The notes under the pieces are model-generated. The model had not been told where the DNA came from and made no database searches. It saw only the letters and a list, made by a program, of their open reading frames with translations. A DNA stretch of 64,000 nucleotides from Anolis sagrei (Eukaryota; Chordata; Lepidosauria; Squamata; Anolidae): positions 176,020,006 to 176,084,005 of the forward strand of contig NC_090023.1 in assembly GCF_037176765.1 (NCBI RefSeq), given 5' to 3'. This document shows, in pieces, positions 22,110 through 29,480 of this stretch (within the stretch, counting starts at the first letter, position 1; each line of letters opens with the position of its first letter). A program made the translations under genes and the position numbers.

Positions 22110-22479
22110 CAGCTGAATGATGCAAATGGACATGGATTTAAACTTGGAAGTCAATGATTTTTATAGTTTTAAATTGTTTTAATATGAATTTAATTATGTG
22201 ATTTAACCTGTTTTAAACTATGTATTTATGTGTGCTCGGTATCTAATTGTTGCCAGTCTGTACACCGCCCTGAGTTGCCTTCAGGCTGAAAAGGGCGGGA
22301 TAAAAGTGTGGTAAATAATATAAATAAATAAAAACAATACATTGGCCATGAATAAGTTACTTCAAATTATCATGGTAGCAAGCTGTGTTGTGATGAATTT
22401 TAGTGCATTATGTAATAATGAAATGTTCTCTGTCTCTCTTTTCTTTCAAACCCAAGTGGACAAATGGTTTTACTGCTAG
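3009..22479 (+). CDS. PPA1: Inorganic pyrophosphatase 1 (5'-partial gene)
   Basis: Soluble family I inorganic pyrophosphatase, which hydrolyses cytosolic pyrophosphate to phosphate with Mg2+ and so pulls biosynthetic reactions forward. Nine coding exons join in phase: 3009-3062, 3795-3914, 5339-5425, 9762-9888, 12380-12507, 13778-13863, 15502-15571, 18378-18417 and 22457-22479, all with AG/GT borders. They give 244 residues matching human PPA1 from about residue 42 to the end (human total 289). The family signature [11 protein letters not shown] and the metal/substrate motif DEGETDWK are intact. The C-terminal 40 residues are the most divergent part but keep NTTL and the closing VDKWF. The start codon and first two exons lie outside the window. 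SAR1A follows on the same strand, as in human. The paralogue PPA2 would carry a mitochondrial presequence; that end is not visible, but the body matches PPA1 better. Confidence 0.95.
3165..3615 (-). mobile_element. AAT microsatellite, LINE-type tail and old SINE body
   Basis: An (AAT)n tract at 3170-3203 abuts a minus-strand tail of the L2-like type (tttatattctgctctatctc). From about 3300 the sequence resembles a diverged Sauria-type SINE body (tgctgttttcgaactgctag). Old and patchy. Confidence 0.5.
3795..3914 (+). CDS. PPA1: PPA1 exon (residues about 60-99)
   Basis: Forty whole codons beginning [13 protein letters not shown] and ending [11 protein letters not shown]. Contains [12 protein letters not shown], with the Lys/Arg residues that line the pyrophosphate pocket in this family. 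Acceptor TTTTTAG, donor GTATTT. Confidence 0.96.
3915..5338 (+). other. PPA1: PPA1 intron, no named content
   Basis: About 1.4 kb of AT-rich intron. Short open frames here have no recognisable similarity or codon signal. I see no repeat I can name. Confidence 0.6.
5339..5425 (+). CDS. PPA1: PPA1 exon with catalytic signature
   Basis: Twenty-nine codons, [13 protein letters not shown] through [16 protein letters not shown]. The D-x-D-P-x-D core holds the aspartates that bind the catalytic metals. Acceptor TTTTTTAG, donor GTAGCA. Confidence 0.97.
5505..5640 (-). mobile_element. L2-type LINE 3' tail
   Basis: Minus-strand tail of the type that ends L2 copies here (acctcgcccttctcaacaccctgggggagact). 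Only the 3' end is present. Confidence 0.5.
5645..6298. mobile_element. TIR element with ATT-rich minisatellite core
   Basis: Inverted ends (TATACTCAAGTATAAGCC at about 5647; GGCTTATACTCAAGTATATA at about 6274) enclose roughly 280 bp of irregular repeats built from attatt, acattt and attttac. A second copy in the opposite orientation lies at 47.9-48.5 kb with the same core. A non-autonomous DNA transposon is the likeliest class; superfamily not assigned. Confidence 0.6.
6330..7240 (-). mobile_element. L2 LINE fragment interrupted by a SINE
   Basis: On the minus strand 6395-6600 encodes [14 protein letters not shown], the conserved C-terminus of L2-clade reverse transcriptase, and 7140-7236 encodes the upstream DYCNAL segment. 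A Sauria-type SINE at 6826-7139 splits the two parts. Confidence 0.8.
6826..7139 (-). mobile_element. Sauria-type SINE (SINE-A)
   Basis: Full-length tRNA-derived SINE. On the minus strand the head has an A box (GTGGCACAGTGGG) and B box (GGTTCGATTCC). The body has CAAATGTGAGTAGATCAATA, and the 3' end (ACATGACTGGACTTAATGTC then tacc repeats) is BovB-like. Inserted in L2. Confidence 0.88.
7255..7400 (+). mobile_element. Penelope-like element arm, left piece
   Basis: Matches the arm of the Penelope-like copy at 20.6 kb (tgtatggccatgttccagaag ... catcctcagaggtggtgagg). It continues at 7966 after an L2 insertion. Confidence 0.65.
7400..7965 (+). mobile_element. L2 LINE 3' end
   Basis: The frame at 7420-7656 encodes [16 protein letters not shown] and [20 protein letters not shown], the C-terminus of L2-clade reverse transcriptase. 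A 3' UTR and tail (gagtccccctcgggatgaga, then AAATA repeats) follow. It splits the Penelope-like arm. Confidence 0.85.
7966..8130 (+). mobile_element. Penelope-like element arm, right piece
   Basis: Continues the arm interrupted at 7400 (tgttgcaattggccaccttgattagcat ... gttagctggccctgattgttt). The same order occurs uninterrupted near 13.2 and 21.1 kb. Confidence 0.6.
8175..9068 (+). mobile_element. Helitron, non-autonomous
   Basis: Starts TCTATATATATAAAAATG after a flanking A and ends with CAGCTAG before a flanking T, the A|T insertion of Helitrons. A short hairpin, GGCCACAGCAACGCATGGC, lies about 10 nt before the terminal CTAG. No Rep/helicase coding is present. The interior has two rounds of gggagttgtagt ... 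caaagagcattctgaac plus a GA/TA-rich stretch. Confidence 0.82.
9762..9888 (+). CDS. PPA1: PPA1 exon with DEGETDWK
   Basis: Encodes [20 protein letters not shown] then [20 protein letters not shown], ending one base into a codon (AAC A). The aspartates and lysine of EGETDWK are active-site residues in this family. Acceptor AAACAG, donor GTAAGT. Confidence 0.97.
10587..10634. repeat. (TAA)n microsatellite
   Basis: About 16 units of TAA immediately before the left end of the third Helitron copy. Confidence 0.95.
10634..11799 (+). mobile_element. Helitron with GC-rich passenger
   Basis: The left end (TATATAAATAAAAATGTAAT, then tttgtgggattaacataactc) matches the Helitron at 31592. The right end has the hairpin GCCACTGCAATGCGTGGC followed by ATAGCTAG. 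Between about 10800 and 11580 lies GC-rich DNA unlike the other two copies, followed by a purine-rich GGAA/GAAA tract at 11560-11765. Part of the passenger (10930-11115) is a palindromic MITE (ccacttttaactcaatg ... cagcattgagcc). Confidence 0.7.
11560..11765. repeat. Purine-rich (GGAA/GAAA)n tract
   Basis: About 200 bp of almost pure A/G with GAAGG and GAAAG motifs. It produces long Leu/Phe/Ser or Arg/Lys/Glu frames that are not genes. Confidence 0.9.
11802..11834. repeat. (ATA)n microsatellite
   Basis: About eleven ATA units directly after the Helitron 3' end. Confidence 0.95.
12122..12256 (+). mobile_element. hAT-type palindromic MITE
   Basis: Arms CAGTGGTTCTCAACCTGTGG and GGTTGAGAACCACCG are inverted. 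Flanking octamers ttttagag and atctaaag are only partly alike. Full-length 135-bp copy in a PPA1 intron. Confidence 0.85.
12380..12507 (+). CDS. PPA1: PPA1 exon (residues about 171-213)
   Basis: Completes the split codon (A+AT) and reads [20 protein letters not shown] then [14 protein letters not shown] and [22 protein letters not shown] is a hallmark of animal and fungal family I enzymes. Donor GTATGT. Confidence 0.97.
12855..12935 (-). mobile_element. L2-type tail fragment
   Basis: TTTATTTATTTATTTCGGGA followed by tatcccgtcct and an aggacgg segment: a short minus-strand LINE tail. Confidence 0.45.
13185..13430 (+). mobile_element. Penelope-like element arm
   Basis: Contains ggctttcatggctggaatca, gttttgcccgcatctatggc and gggtgggagaaagaactctt in the order seen in the larger copy at 20.6-21.2 kb. 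Single arm, no body. Confidence 0.65.
13778..13863 (+). CDS. PPA1: PPA1 exon (residues about 214-242)
   Basis: Encodes [20 protein letters not shown] then NTDGGEIC, ending two bases into a codon. Acceptor ATGTTAG, donor GTAAGT. Confidence 0.95.
14075..14774. mobile_element. TIR DNA transposon with TA target sites
   Basis: Bounded by TA dinucleotides at 14073 and 14775. The left end CTTGTATTTTCTGGCGTATA and right end TATGCCAGAAAATCCGG are inverted copies over about 28 bp. The 700-bp interior is partly GC-rich, has no transposase, and includes an inner inverted repeat (tctgcctctcagatc / gatctgagaggcaga). Probably a Tc1/mariner-class non-autonomous element. Confidence 0.7.
14787..15110 (+). mobile_element. 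Sauria-type SINE (SINE-A)
   Basis: Begins ACCCCTGGTGGCACAGTGGG, with a B box degraded to GTTTGAATCTG. The body and the end (catgactagacttaatatc) are as in the other copies. Full length, moderately diverged. Confidence 0.87.
15502..15571 (+). CDS. PPA1: PPA1 exon (NTTL segment)
   Basis: With the two bases carried over it reads [19 protein letters not shown] then STVTS. The human equivalent begins CMNTTLSES, so NTTL anchors the exon; the rest is diverged. Acceptor CTTCCAG, donor GTAAGC. Confidence 0.88.
15609..15855 (+). mobile_element. tRNA-derived SINE (SINE-B)
   Basis: A box TGGCGCAGTGGG, B box GGTTCGAATCC, body with ggacatgagagaaccctccc and a 3' side ending accagaagtgacttgcagtt. Lacks the last bases of the full tail. 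Confidence 0.85.
16013..16600 (-). mobile_element. Mariner transposon, internally deleted
   Basis: Flanked by TA at 16011 and 16601. The terminal inverted repeats CAAGGAATATTTTTAAGTA and (reversed) CGAGGGGTATTTTTTAAGTA continue into AGGTCCGTTT. On the minus strand about 16440-16225 encodes a mariner N-terminal helix-turn-helix ([20 protein letters not shown]), and about 16210-16120 encodes the C-terminus ([20 protein letters not shown]). The DDD catalytic middle is gone and at least one stop interrupts the N-terminal part. Confidence 0.88.
17204..17327 (+). mobile_element. hAT-type palindromic MITE
   Basis: Starts CAGTGGTTCTCAACC and ends GTTGAGAATCACTG. Flanked by acctagat and gcctagat, an 8-bp target repeat with one mismatch, the length typical of hAT elements. 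Confidence 0.88.
17650..18130 (-). mobile_element. L2 LINE 3' end
   Basis: The minus strand encodes the C-terminal part ([15 protein letters not shown]-like, about 17960-18010) and ends in an L2-type tail at 17655-17760 (tttataccacccctcttagc). Diverged. Confidence 0.75.
18378..18417 (+). CDS. PPA1: PPA1 exon (C-terminal linker)
   Basis: Thirteen codons plus one base: [13 protein letters not shown]. It sits where human has PPCESACTVPTD. Low similarity, but borders TTTTAG/GTAAGG and phase fit both neighbours. Confidence 0.82.
18466..19233 (+). mobile_element. Charlie-like hAT element with nested pieces
   Basis: Starts CAGGGGTCCCCAAACTACGG, ends AGTTTGAGGACCCCTG, and is flanked by exact 8-bp repeats gtttaaaa (18458-18465 and 19234-19241). 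Inside lie a SINE-A 3' half (about 18636-18776) and a Penelope-like arm (about 18785-19050), so the original element has been rebuilt by later insertions. Confidence 0.9.
19846..20300 (-). mobile_element. SINE-C with L2-like tail
   Basis: On the minus strand the head has a B box GAGTTCGAAGCC and gtcatgagttcg. The body runs through gcatcgcagatggacgatga, and the 3' end (gagtccctgcagggtgagaa then gggcggaatataaaa) matches the tails of L2 copies. A near full-length copy lies at 63.2-63.6 kb. Confidence 0.82.
20520..20635 (+). mobile_element. L2 3' tail
   Basis: Plus-strand 3' UTR and tail (ggcattgaatttgccattta ... gatgagaaaagcggtatag), joined to the Penelope-like copy. Confidence 0.55.
20636..21955 (-). 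mobile_element. Penelope-like retroelement with inverted arms
   Basis: The centre, about 21330-21660, encodes on the minus strand a GIY-YIG-type endonuclease end: [20 protein letters not shown] followed by [17 protein letters not shown], the C-terminal domain of Penelope-like elements. The arms 20636-21240 and 21664-21955 are inverted copies of each other (cattctctcctgacatttcg versus gaaacgtcaggagagaatg). No reverse transcriptase core is present, so the copy is 5'-truncated. A hAT element is inserted in the left arm. Confidence 0.88.
20707..21045 (+). mobile_element. Charlie-like hAT MITE
   Basis: 339 bp with inverted ends CAGAGGTCCTCAAACTAAGG / AGTTTGAGGACCCCTG and exact 8-bp target repeats gtctagag (20699-20706 and 21046-21053), which fit the hAT pattern nTnnnnAn. 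Lies in the Penelope-like left arm. Confidence 0.93.
22068..22108. repeat. (TA)n microsatellite
   Basis: About 20 TA units in the last PPA1 intron. Confidence 0.93.
22150..22342 (+). mobile_element. LINE 3' tail (L2/CR1-like)
   Basis: gtctgtacaccgccctgagt, aaagggcgggataaaagtg and an AAATA-rich end: the 3' UTR of a LINE in plus orientation. No coding part. Confidence 0.55.
22457..22479 (+). CDS. PPA1: PPA1 last coding exon
   Basis: Completes the Val codon and reads VDKWFYC then TAG. Human ends VDKWFHHQKN, so this protein is three residues shorter at the tip. Acceptor AACCCAAG. Confidence 0.9.
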
Positions 22480-22850
22480 AAGTAGTGAATCCGAATAAAA
22501 TGCAGAGATGCTGCAGTAGCTGCTGTGTTGATCACCAGGAAACGCCTATGGAGAAATAGACGAAAACCTGGGAACACCCGTTGCCAGAAGAATCCTGTTT
22601 TCAAATTAGTAAATGACCTATTTTGACAGATTTTACAGACTTGCCCATAATGTGTGCTCAAAACCTATAAAGAGCATACATAATCTGAGCATTTCTTGTG
22701 TGAAATACCAGTTTACCAGTCTTCAAATATACTTGTATATCATGGCATTCACTGTTATGTAAGGAAATTGTGCATAGACAGTCTTATTTTGTGGCTTCCT
22801 GGGTAAAAGAAACATTTTTGCTGCAAAACTCATTCAAGTGTCTCGGTGTT
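22480..22850 (+). other. PPA1: PPA1 3' UTR, end not fixed
   Basis: Unique sequence after the stop with no repeat. An AATAAA at 22494 is only 15 nt past the stop and is probably not the main signal; no other canonical signal occurs before about 22850, so the mRNA end is unknown. Confidence 0.5.
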
Positions 22851-22985
22851 CTTCATTTTAAAATCCAAATATTCTCATTCAGCTAAAAAACAAACAACAA
22901 CAAAAGAATCATTGAGAGGTGAGGGGGAAACAGAGCCAGAACCTTGTGGTCATAATCATTATTGTCCTCTTTACCTTTTGTGTTG

Positions 22986-23252
22986 GATCCCCCGGTGGCG
23001 CAGTGGGTTGAACCCCTGTGCCAACAGAACTGAAGACCGACAGGCCGCAGGTTCGAATCCGGGGAGAGGCGGATGAGCTCCCTCTATCAGCTCCAGCTCC
23101 TCATGTGGGGACATGAGAGAAGCCTCCCACAAGGATGATAAAAACATCAAAATCATCCAGGCGTCCCCTGGGCAATGTCTTTGCAGACGGCAAATTCTCT
23201 CACACCAGAAGTAATTTGCAGTTTCTAAAGTCACTCCTGACACGACAAAAAG
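22986..23252 (+). mobile_element. SINE-B, full length
   Basis: Head CCCCGGTGGCGCAGTGGG, B box GGTTCGAATCC, and complete 3' end AGTCACTCCTGACACGAC followed by an A-rich tail. Confidence 0.92.
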
Positions 23253-23314
23253 TTTAAAAATTTGAACTATTTGACAAAATCAACACAAATCGTAATATCA
23301 TTATGGTAGGGCTG

Positions 23315-23645
23315 ATAATTGGGGCTGCAATGGTGCAACGGGTTAAACCACTGAGCTGCGGAACTTGCTGATCAAAAGGTTGGCGGTTCAAATCTGCGGA
23401 GTGGGGTGAGCTTCCGTAATTAGCCCCAGCTTCTGCAAATCTAGCAGTTTGAAAAAACGCAAATGTGATTAGATGAATATGTACCTCTCCAGTGGGAAGG
23501 TAAAGTGCTCCATGCAGTCATGCTGGCCACATAACCTAGGAAATGTCTACAGACAACACCAGCTCTTCAGCTTCGAAATTGAGATGATCCCCCCGAGTTG
23601 GATTCAACTAGACTTAATGTCAAAGAGAAACCTTTACCTTTTCCA
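23315..23645 (+). mobile_element. Sauria-type SINE (SINE-A)
   Basis: Head gcaatggtgcaacgggttaa, body gtgctccatgcagtcatgct, end aacctttacctttt. Full length and diverged. Confidence 0.87.
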
Positions 23646-23789
23646 GTTTAAGGCTGATAATTAAATGCAGTACACCACTGGACTACAACTCCTGTACTCT
23701 CCATCATTAGACATTAGGACTAGAGATGATGGGAGTTTGGATAGAGTAACATCTGAAAGGTTGCAGTTTGCTCTGCGTAGCTAAGATAA

Positions 23790-24050
23790 TAAATAATAAT
23801 AATAATTAATAATAATAATAACTTTATTTATATACTGCCTTATCTCCCCTAAGGGGACTCAGAGCGGTTTCCTCATATGCAAAATAATACAAAAACATAC
23901 AATATAAAATGAAAACATAGTCATAAACTGTTAACAACATATACATTAAAATCAATTTAAAACCGTTCTGCTCTCTTCTTCATGCAAGGTAAACTGCCAG
24001 GAGCAAAGATTTCAATAAAGGGCCTGGACTATTTGGAACGGGCTGGGCCA
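23790..24050 (-). mobile_element. L2 3' tail with AAT repeats
   Basis: An (AATAAT)n tract is followed by actttatttatatactgcct and ggggactcagagcggtttcc, the reverse of an L2-type 3' end. Confidence 0.6.
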
Positions 24051-24052
24051 AG

Positions 24053-24165
24053 GCTAGTGGCCATCTGTCAGGGGTGATTTGAATGCAATATTCCTGCTTC
24101 TTGGCAGGGGGTTGGACTGGATGGCCCATGAGGTCTCTTCCAACTCTGATTCTATGATTCTAGTG
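24053..24165 (+). mobile_element. CR1 LINE 3' end
   Basis: ggccatctgtcaggggtgat ... ggttggactggatggcccat ending ATTCTATGATTCTA, the repeated octamer end of CR1. Only the last 110 bp. Confidence 0.88.
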
Positions 24166-24467
24166 CAAGGAGAAGGGGAAAATGGGGCTGGCTGAATGCT
24201 ACAGTGCAAGGATCGGTCTCAGCAATGGCCCTACTAGGGGACTGGGGCCACTCAAGGATGGTACAGAATCTCCTTGCTAGTAGTATAAGGAAATGGAAGT
24301 ATACTGAAAACCTCTAAAAGAAGATGACCTACTGGTCTGTCTATGCCAAATCTCTCACTTCAATATCTTAACGTGGCTTGTGTAATCGACCCATTGCCTT
24401 GCTTCAAACTGTTCACAGGAGCACCCTGCAGATCCTTCCACAAACTAATGGCAAAAGCAAATACAGT

Positions 24468-24647
24468 TGTGGCATACTGAATATCCTTCCAGATCGAGGT
24501 TTCCCGAGAAAGATCTGAAACCTCAAAGAGGTTCTCTAAGATCACTTCCTTGATCATGTCATGCCAGGAAAACCTGTTAAAGTCAAAGACGCTAAGGTGG
24601 GGCTTCCTGTCAGCCAGCTCTTCATATGGCACAGGAAACCGAAAGGA
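24468..24647 (-). pseudogene. SYT6: Synaptotagmin-6-like C2A exon fragment
   Basis: Sixty codons read [20 protein letters not shown] then [29 protein letters not shown] and [11 protein letters not shown]. This matches one stretch of the C2A domain of the synaptotagmin 3/6/10 group, closest by memory to SYT6. Several changes hit otherwise constant positions: FDFDRFSRHDMIGEV is expected, and the Asp of FDFD that binds Ca2+ is Asn here. Neighbouring C2A/C2B sequence is absent, and the open frame runs into unrelated residues on both sides. Looks like one duplicated, decaying exon rather than a working gene. It lies between PPA1 and the PPP1CC copy, next to a hAT remnant. Confidence 0.72.
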
Positions 24648-24689
24648 CTGAGGTGGGACTAAGAGTTTTCCTATGTACATGTGTTTGGA

Positions 24690-25020
24690 ACTTGCGCCCC
24701 TCCAAGATCATTTACTCGGCCCTCACTCAGGGTCAACCTAAGTTTGAAACGACTTGAAAGCACACAACAACAACAACAATCTTATCGTATCAGCCAAAAG
24801 CAAGCCCACACTTCCCACTGAAATACGAATAAGTTTATATTTGTTAAAATTGTTCTTCATTTTAATTATTGTATTGTTTTTATGTTTTCTTTGCACTAAA
24901 AAAAGATATGTGCAGTGTGCATAAGAATTCATTCATATTTTTTTCAAATTATAATCCAGCCCTCTAACACTTTTACGGACTATGACCTGGCCCTCTGTTT
25001 AAAAAGTTTGAGGACCCCTG
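24690..25020 (+). mobile_element. Charlie-like hAT MITE, left end missing
   Basis: Same body as the copies at 20.7 and 51.9 kb (ggtcaacctaagtttgaaac ... cagccaaaagcaagccc) and intact right end AGTTTGAGGACCCCTG. The left terminal repeat is replaced by unrelated bases. Confidence 0.85.
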
Positions 25021-25342
25021 GAGTAGTTCATTGTCTTCTAAGGTCACCCATTCTTGAAATGTCCTTTAACCTTTTCCCAACCTTAGAGCCACAAGTGCTG
25101 TTGAGCTGCAATTCCCATTATCCCCAGCCTGCATGGCAGATAATCAAAACTTAAGGGAGTCATCGTTCAATAACATCTGGGGACTCAAATTGGGTAAAAA
25201 TAAGAGCACCAACCACTATGTAAAAAATATATAGTTGTAACTGTATCCCTGGATTCTCCATCCATGGATTCAATGACCCTTTGAAGGAAACCATAAGGTT
25301 AATGTGGTCCTTAATGAAAATGGGTTTGACACTCCTGGCCTT

Positions 25343-25388
25343 ATGTATGTATGTATGTATGTATGTATGTATGTATGTATGTATGTAT
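25343..25388. repeat. (TATG)n microsatellite
   Basis: About eleven TATG units at the tail of the minus-strand SINE-C that hosts the PPP1CC retrocopy. Confidence 0.95.
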
Positions 25389-25495
25389 TTTACAGTATTT
25401 ATATTCTGCCCTTCTCACCCCGCAGGGGACTCAGGGTGAATTACAATGTACATATTCATGGCAAACATTCAATGTCATACACACACAACATATAT
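25385..25495 (-). mobile_element. SINE-C, part left of the retrocopy
   Basis: The tail half of a minus-strand SINE-C (tttatattctgcccttctca, aacattcaatgtcatacac) ends at cacacaacatatat, where the PPP1CC retrocopy begins. It resumes at 27264. Confidence 0.85.
25482..25495. repeat. Target-site duplication, left copy
   Basis: cacacaacatatat, identical to 27264-27277 on the other side of the PPP1CC retrocopy. The uninterrupted SINE-C at 63.5 kb has this sequence once (reverse strand), which shows the duplication arose on insertion. Confidence 0.9.
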
Positions 25496-26103
25496 TTTAA
25501 AATAATGGCTTTAATTGTCATTTTAAAGTATATGGGAGGAAAAGTGTGCTCCCAATAAAATATACATCATACCAGTGAGGCTGGCAAAAGGTTGAAGGTA
25601 ATCTCAAAGGTTTGACAACACCATGTGTACATGACAAGGAGGGAAAAAAGCAATCCCTTTGAAACTCAACAAAAAAGAAAAAGGAAAGACATTCACAGTG
25701 GTCTCTACAAACAATATTAACCTGACAGCAATACGTTTCCTAGCCTTGTCGTGTGAGGTCCTAAAAAGAAAAGCAGGCATCGCACTCCACCCGGCGTCAT
25801 TGGTACAGATACCCCAAATGGCAGGAGAAGGGGCTGTGGAGTCTAGAGCTGGGACATAGAGAAGGAAAAGGGTCACACCATTGCTCTCCAAACAAATAGT
25901 TTTTTTAAATAACTCTTTTCGAGAAGCGAGAGCCTCCTTTGCTGTGACAACCAGCCAAAGTCATCCATTAAAATGAACAGAAAAACCACAAACACATTTA
26001 AATCTAGTCTTAGCAAGCTGACCAATACATGTTACCGTTTCTTTTCAAAAAATTGAGATTATATACTATAGTATAAGTCCCAACTAGGCCGGGCCAGGAG
26101 TGA
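25496..26103 (-). other. 3' UTR of the PPP1CC retrocopy
   Basis: About 600 bp between the stop codon and the left target repeat, with no interspersed repeat. An ATTAAA signal (minus strand) lies about 17-20 nt before the end, where cleavage would be expected. Only a few A's follow, so the poly(A) tail is very short or lost. Confidence 0.75.
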
Positions 26104-27263
<1,160 letters not shown>

Positions 27264-27427
27264 CACACAACATATATAGACAGATACTCAGAGGCAATTT
27301 AACATTCCTGCTTTTCTTGAGGGTATTCTGGTCACCAGGGGAGCTATCGTTTCACCATCCATTTGTGACACTGATGAAGTACTTCCTCATTCTTTGCATA
27401 CTACTCATTTCCACCTAATTCCAAGGA
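27264..27427 (-). mobile_element. SINE-C, part right of the retrocopy
   Basis: Begins with the second cacacaacatatat and continues the SINE-C body (agacagatactcagaggcaa ... catccatttgtgacactgatg), which lines up with 63.4-63.5 kb. Cut at about 27427 by L2. Confidence 0.85.
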
Positions 27428-28230
27428 GGCCCCTCGAGTGCTGGACGAGTGCCTGGCCGCTGTGCCTATCTGGATGAGGGAGAACAAGCTGAAGATCAAT
27501 CCCGACAAGACAGAGGTCCTCCTGGTCAATCGTAAACCGGATCGGGGTATAGGGTGGCAACCTGTGCTGGATGGGGTTACACTCTCCCTGAAGTCACAGG
27601 TCCGCAGCTTGGGAGTCCTTTTGGACTCATCGCTTACGCTTGAGCCTCAGGCATCGGCGGTGTCCGGGAGGGCTTTTGCACAACTAAGACTTGTGCGCCA
27701 GCTGCGACTGTACCTCGCAAAGGCTGATCTGGCCGGGGTGTCCATGCCTAGTCACCTCTAGGTTGGATTACTGTAATGAGCTTTACATGGGGCTGCCCTT
27801 GAAAACGGCTCGGAAATTCCAACTGGTTCAACAGGTGGCGGCCAGGATGTTAACTGGCACCCCTTACAGAGAGAGGTCAACCCTCCTGTTTAAGGAGCTC
27901 CATTGGCTGCCATTTACCTACCGAGCCCAATTCAAGGTGCAGGTGCTTACCTACAAAGCCCTAAACGGTTTGGGACCTGCCTACCTGCGTGACCGCATCT
28001 CCGTATATGAACCCACGCGCTCCCTCCGTTCATCCGGAGAGGCCCTGCTCACGATTCCACCTGCGTCGCAGGCTCGTTTGGTGGGGACGAGGGACAGAGC
28101 CTTCTCTGTGGTTGCCCCCCGACGTTGGAACACCCTCCCCAAAGACATTAGACTAGCACCCACGTTGGCAGTCTTTAGGAAGAACTTGAAGACCTGGCTA
28201 TTCCGATGTGCCTTTCCTGAATAGGATAAC
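27428..28230 (+). mobile_element. L2-clade LINE, RT C-terminal part
   Basis: Encodes LKINPDKTEVLLV and LGVLLDSSLTLEPQASAV, then (after a frame change near 27.75 kb) [39 protein letters not shown] and [17 protein letters not shown]. This is the thumb and C-terminus of L2-clade reverse transcriptase. Lacks the endonuclease and RT core. One of the least decayed L2 pieces here. Confidence 0.9.
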
Positions 28231-28395
28231 CTCCAGCACTACATCCCAGAAGCACTTTATTAGAGCTTAAGACTCTCTGCACATTGCACTTGCCCAGAAT
28301 CCCAACATATCACCTCTTACACCCAGCACTTTTTTATCCTGTACCCTTCATTGGCCCGGCCCTGGTTTTATTGCGTAATAGTGTAATGTTTTGTT

Positions 28396-29340
28396 GTTTA
28401 TTTATTTGTCATGTCAGAGGAACCAGTCCATTATATTACATTTCTAACAGAACAAAGCAAACAAACAGAAAAATACACAACTTGTGAGTTTGGTAATTGG
28501 TTAAATGTCCTTTGACCAGTATCTGGCCACTTGGAGTGCCTCTGGTGTTGCTGCAAGAAGGTCCTCCATTGTGCATGTGGTAGGGCTCAGGGTGCATTGC
28601 AGCAGGTGGTCAGTGGTTTGTTCTTCTCCGCACTCGCATGCCGTGGATTCCACTTTGTAGCCCCATTTCTTAAGTTTGGCTCTGCATCTCATGGTGCCAG
28701 AGCGCAGTCTGTTCAGTGCCTTCCAAGTCGCCCAGTCTTCTGTGTGCCCAGGGGGGAGTCTCTCATCTGGTATCACCCACGGATTGAGGTGCTGGGTTTG
28801 GACCTGCCACTTTTGGACTCTCGCTTGCTGAGGTGTTCCAGCGAGTGTCTCTGTAAATCTAAGAAAACTATGTCTAGATTTAAGTTGTTGACGTGCTGGC
28901 TGATACCCAAACAGGGGATGAGCTGGAGATGTCTCTGCCTTGGTACTTTCACTATTGGCTGCTACTTCCCGGCGGATGTCAGGTGGTGCAATACCGGCTA
29001 AGCAGTGTAATTTCTCCAGTGGTGTAGGGCACAGACACCCCGTGATAATGCGGCATGTCTCATTAAGAGCCACATCTACTGTTTTAGTGTGGTGAGATGT
29101 GTTCCACACTGGGCATGCGTACTCAGCAGCAGAGTAGCACAGCGCAAGGGCAGATGTCTTCACTGTGTCTGGTTGTGATCCCCAAGATGTGCCAGTCAGC
29201 TTTCGTATGATGTTGTTTCTAGCGCCCACTTTTTGCTTGATGTTCAGGCAGTGCTTCTTGTAGGTCAGATCACGGTCCAAAGTGACTCCCAGGTATTTGT
29301 GTGTGTTGCAATGCTCCAATGGGATTCCTTCCCAGGTAAT
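28396..29340 (-). mobile_element. Non-LTR LINE (family X), RT C-terminal part
   Basis: 272 open codons on the minus strand: YLGVTLDRDLTYKKHCLN ... ALCYSAAEYACPVWNTSHH ... DWATWKALNRLRSG ... CECGEEQTTDHLLQC. This is the C-terminal part of a non-LTR reverse transcriptase with a Cys/His finger. Clade not certain (jockey- or Vingi-like are candidates). The 3' end has ctgacatgacaaataaataa. Confidence 0.82.
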
Positions 29341-29349
29341 CCTCAGAGC

Positions 29350-29480
29350 TTGACAGATGCAACTGTCTTTCGGGCTGCAAAGGTTGACAGCAAGCTACAC
29401 AAAATTGGTCGGAAGCTCACTCTGACTGGCTTCAAACTCATGACATTTCAGTTAGTAGTGATCTTAATGCAGCTGACTCC
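29350..29480 (-). mobile_element. SINE-C head fragment
   Basis: gacagatgcaactgtctttc and actcatgacatttcagttag match the head and middle of SINE-C on the minus strand. It directly adjoins the LINE X fragment. Confidence 0.7.

Noticed and set aside
22494-22499. AATAAA as the PPA1 poly(A) signal
   Set aside because: Only 15 nt after the stop codon, without a clear downstream T/GT-rich element; cannot be settled without transcripts.
22986-23060. tRNA-like A and B boxes as genuine tRNA genes (also at 15.6, 34.6, 55.0 and 63.1 kb)
   Set aside because: They are heads of SINEs followed by SINE bodies; no cloverleaf with a proper acceptor stem is seen.
24360-24680. 106-codon frame as an active synaptotagmin gene
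   Set aside because: Only one C2A segment is present, a Ca2+-binding Asp is lost, and both ends run into unrelated residues.
28501-29319. 272-codon frame as a host gene
   Set aside because: Further copies in both orientations nearby (29.7 and 36.8-38.7 kb) and RT-type motifs show it is a LINE fragment.
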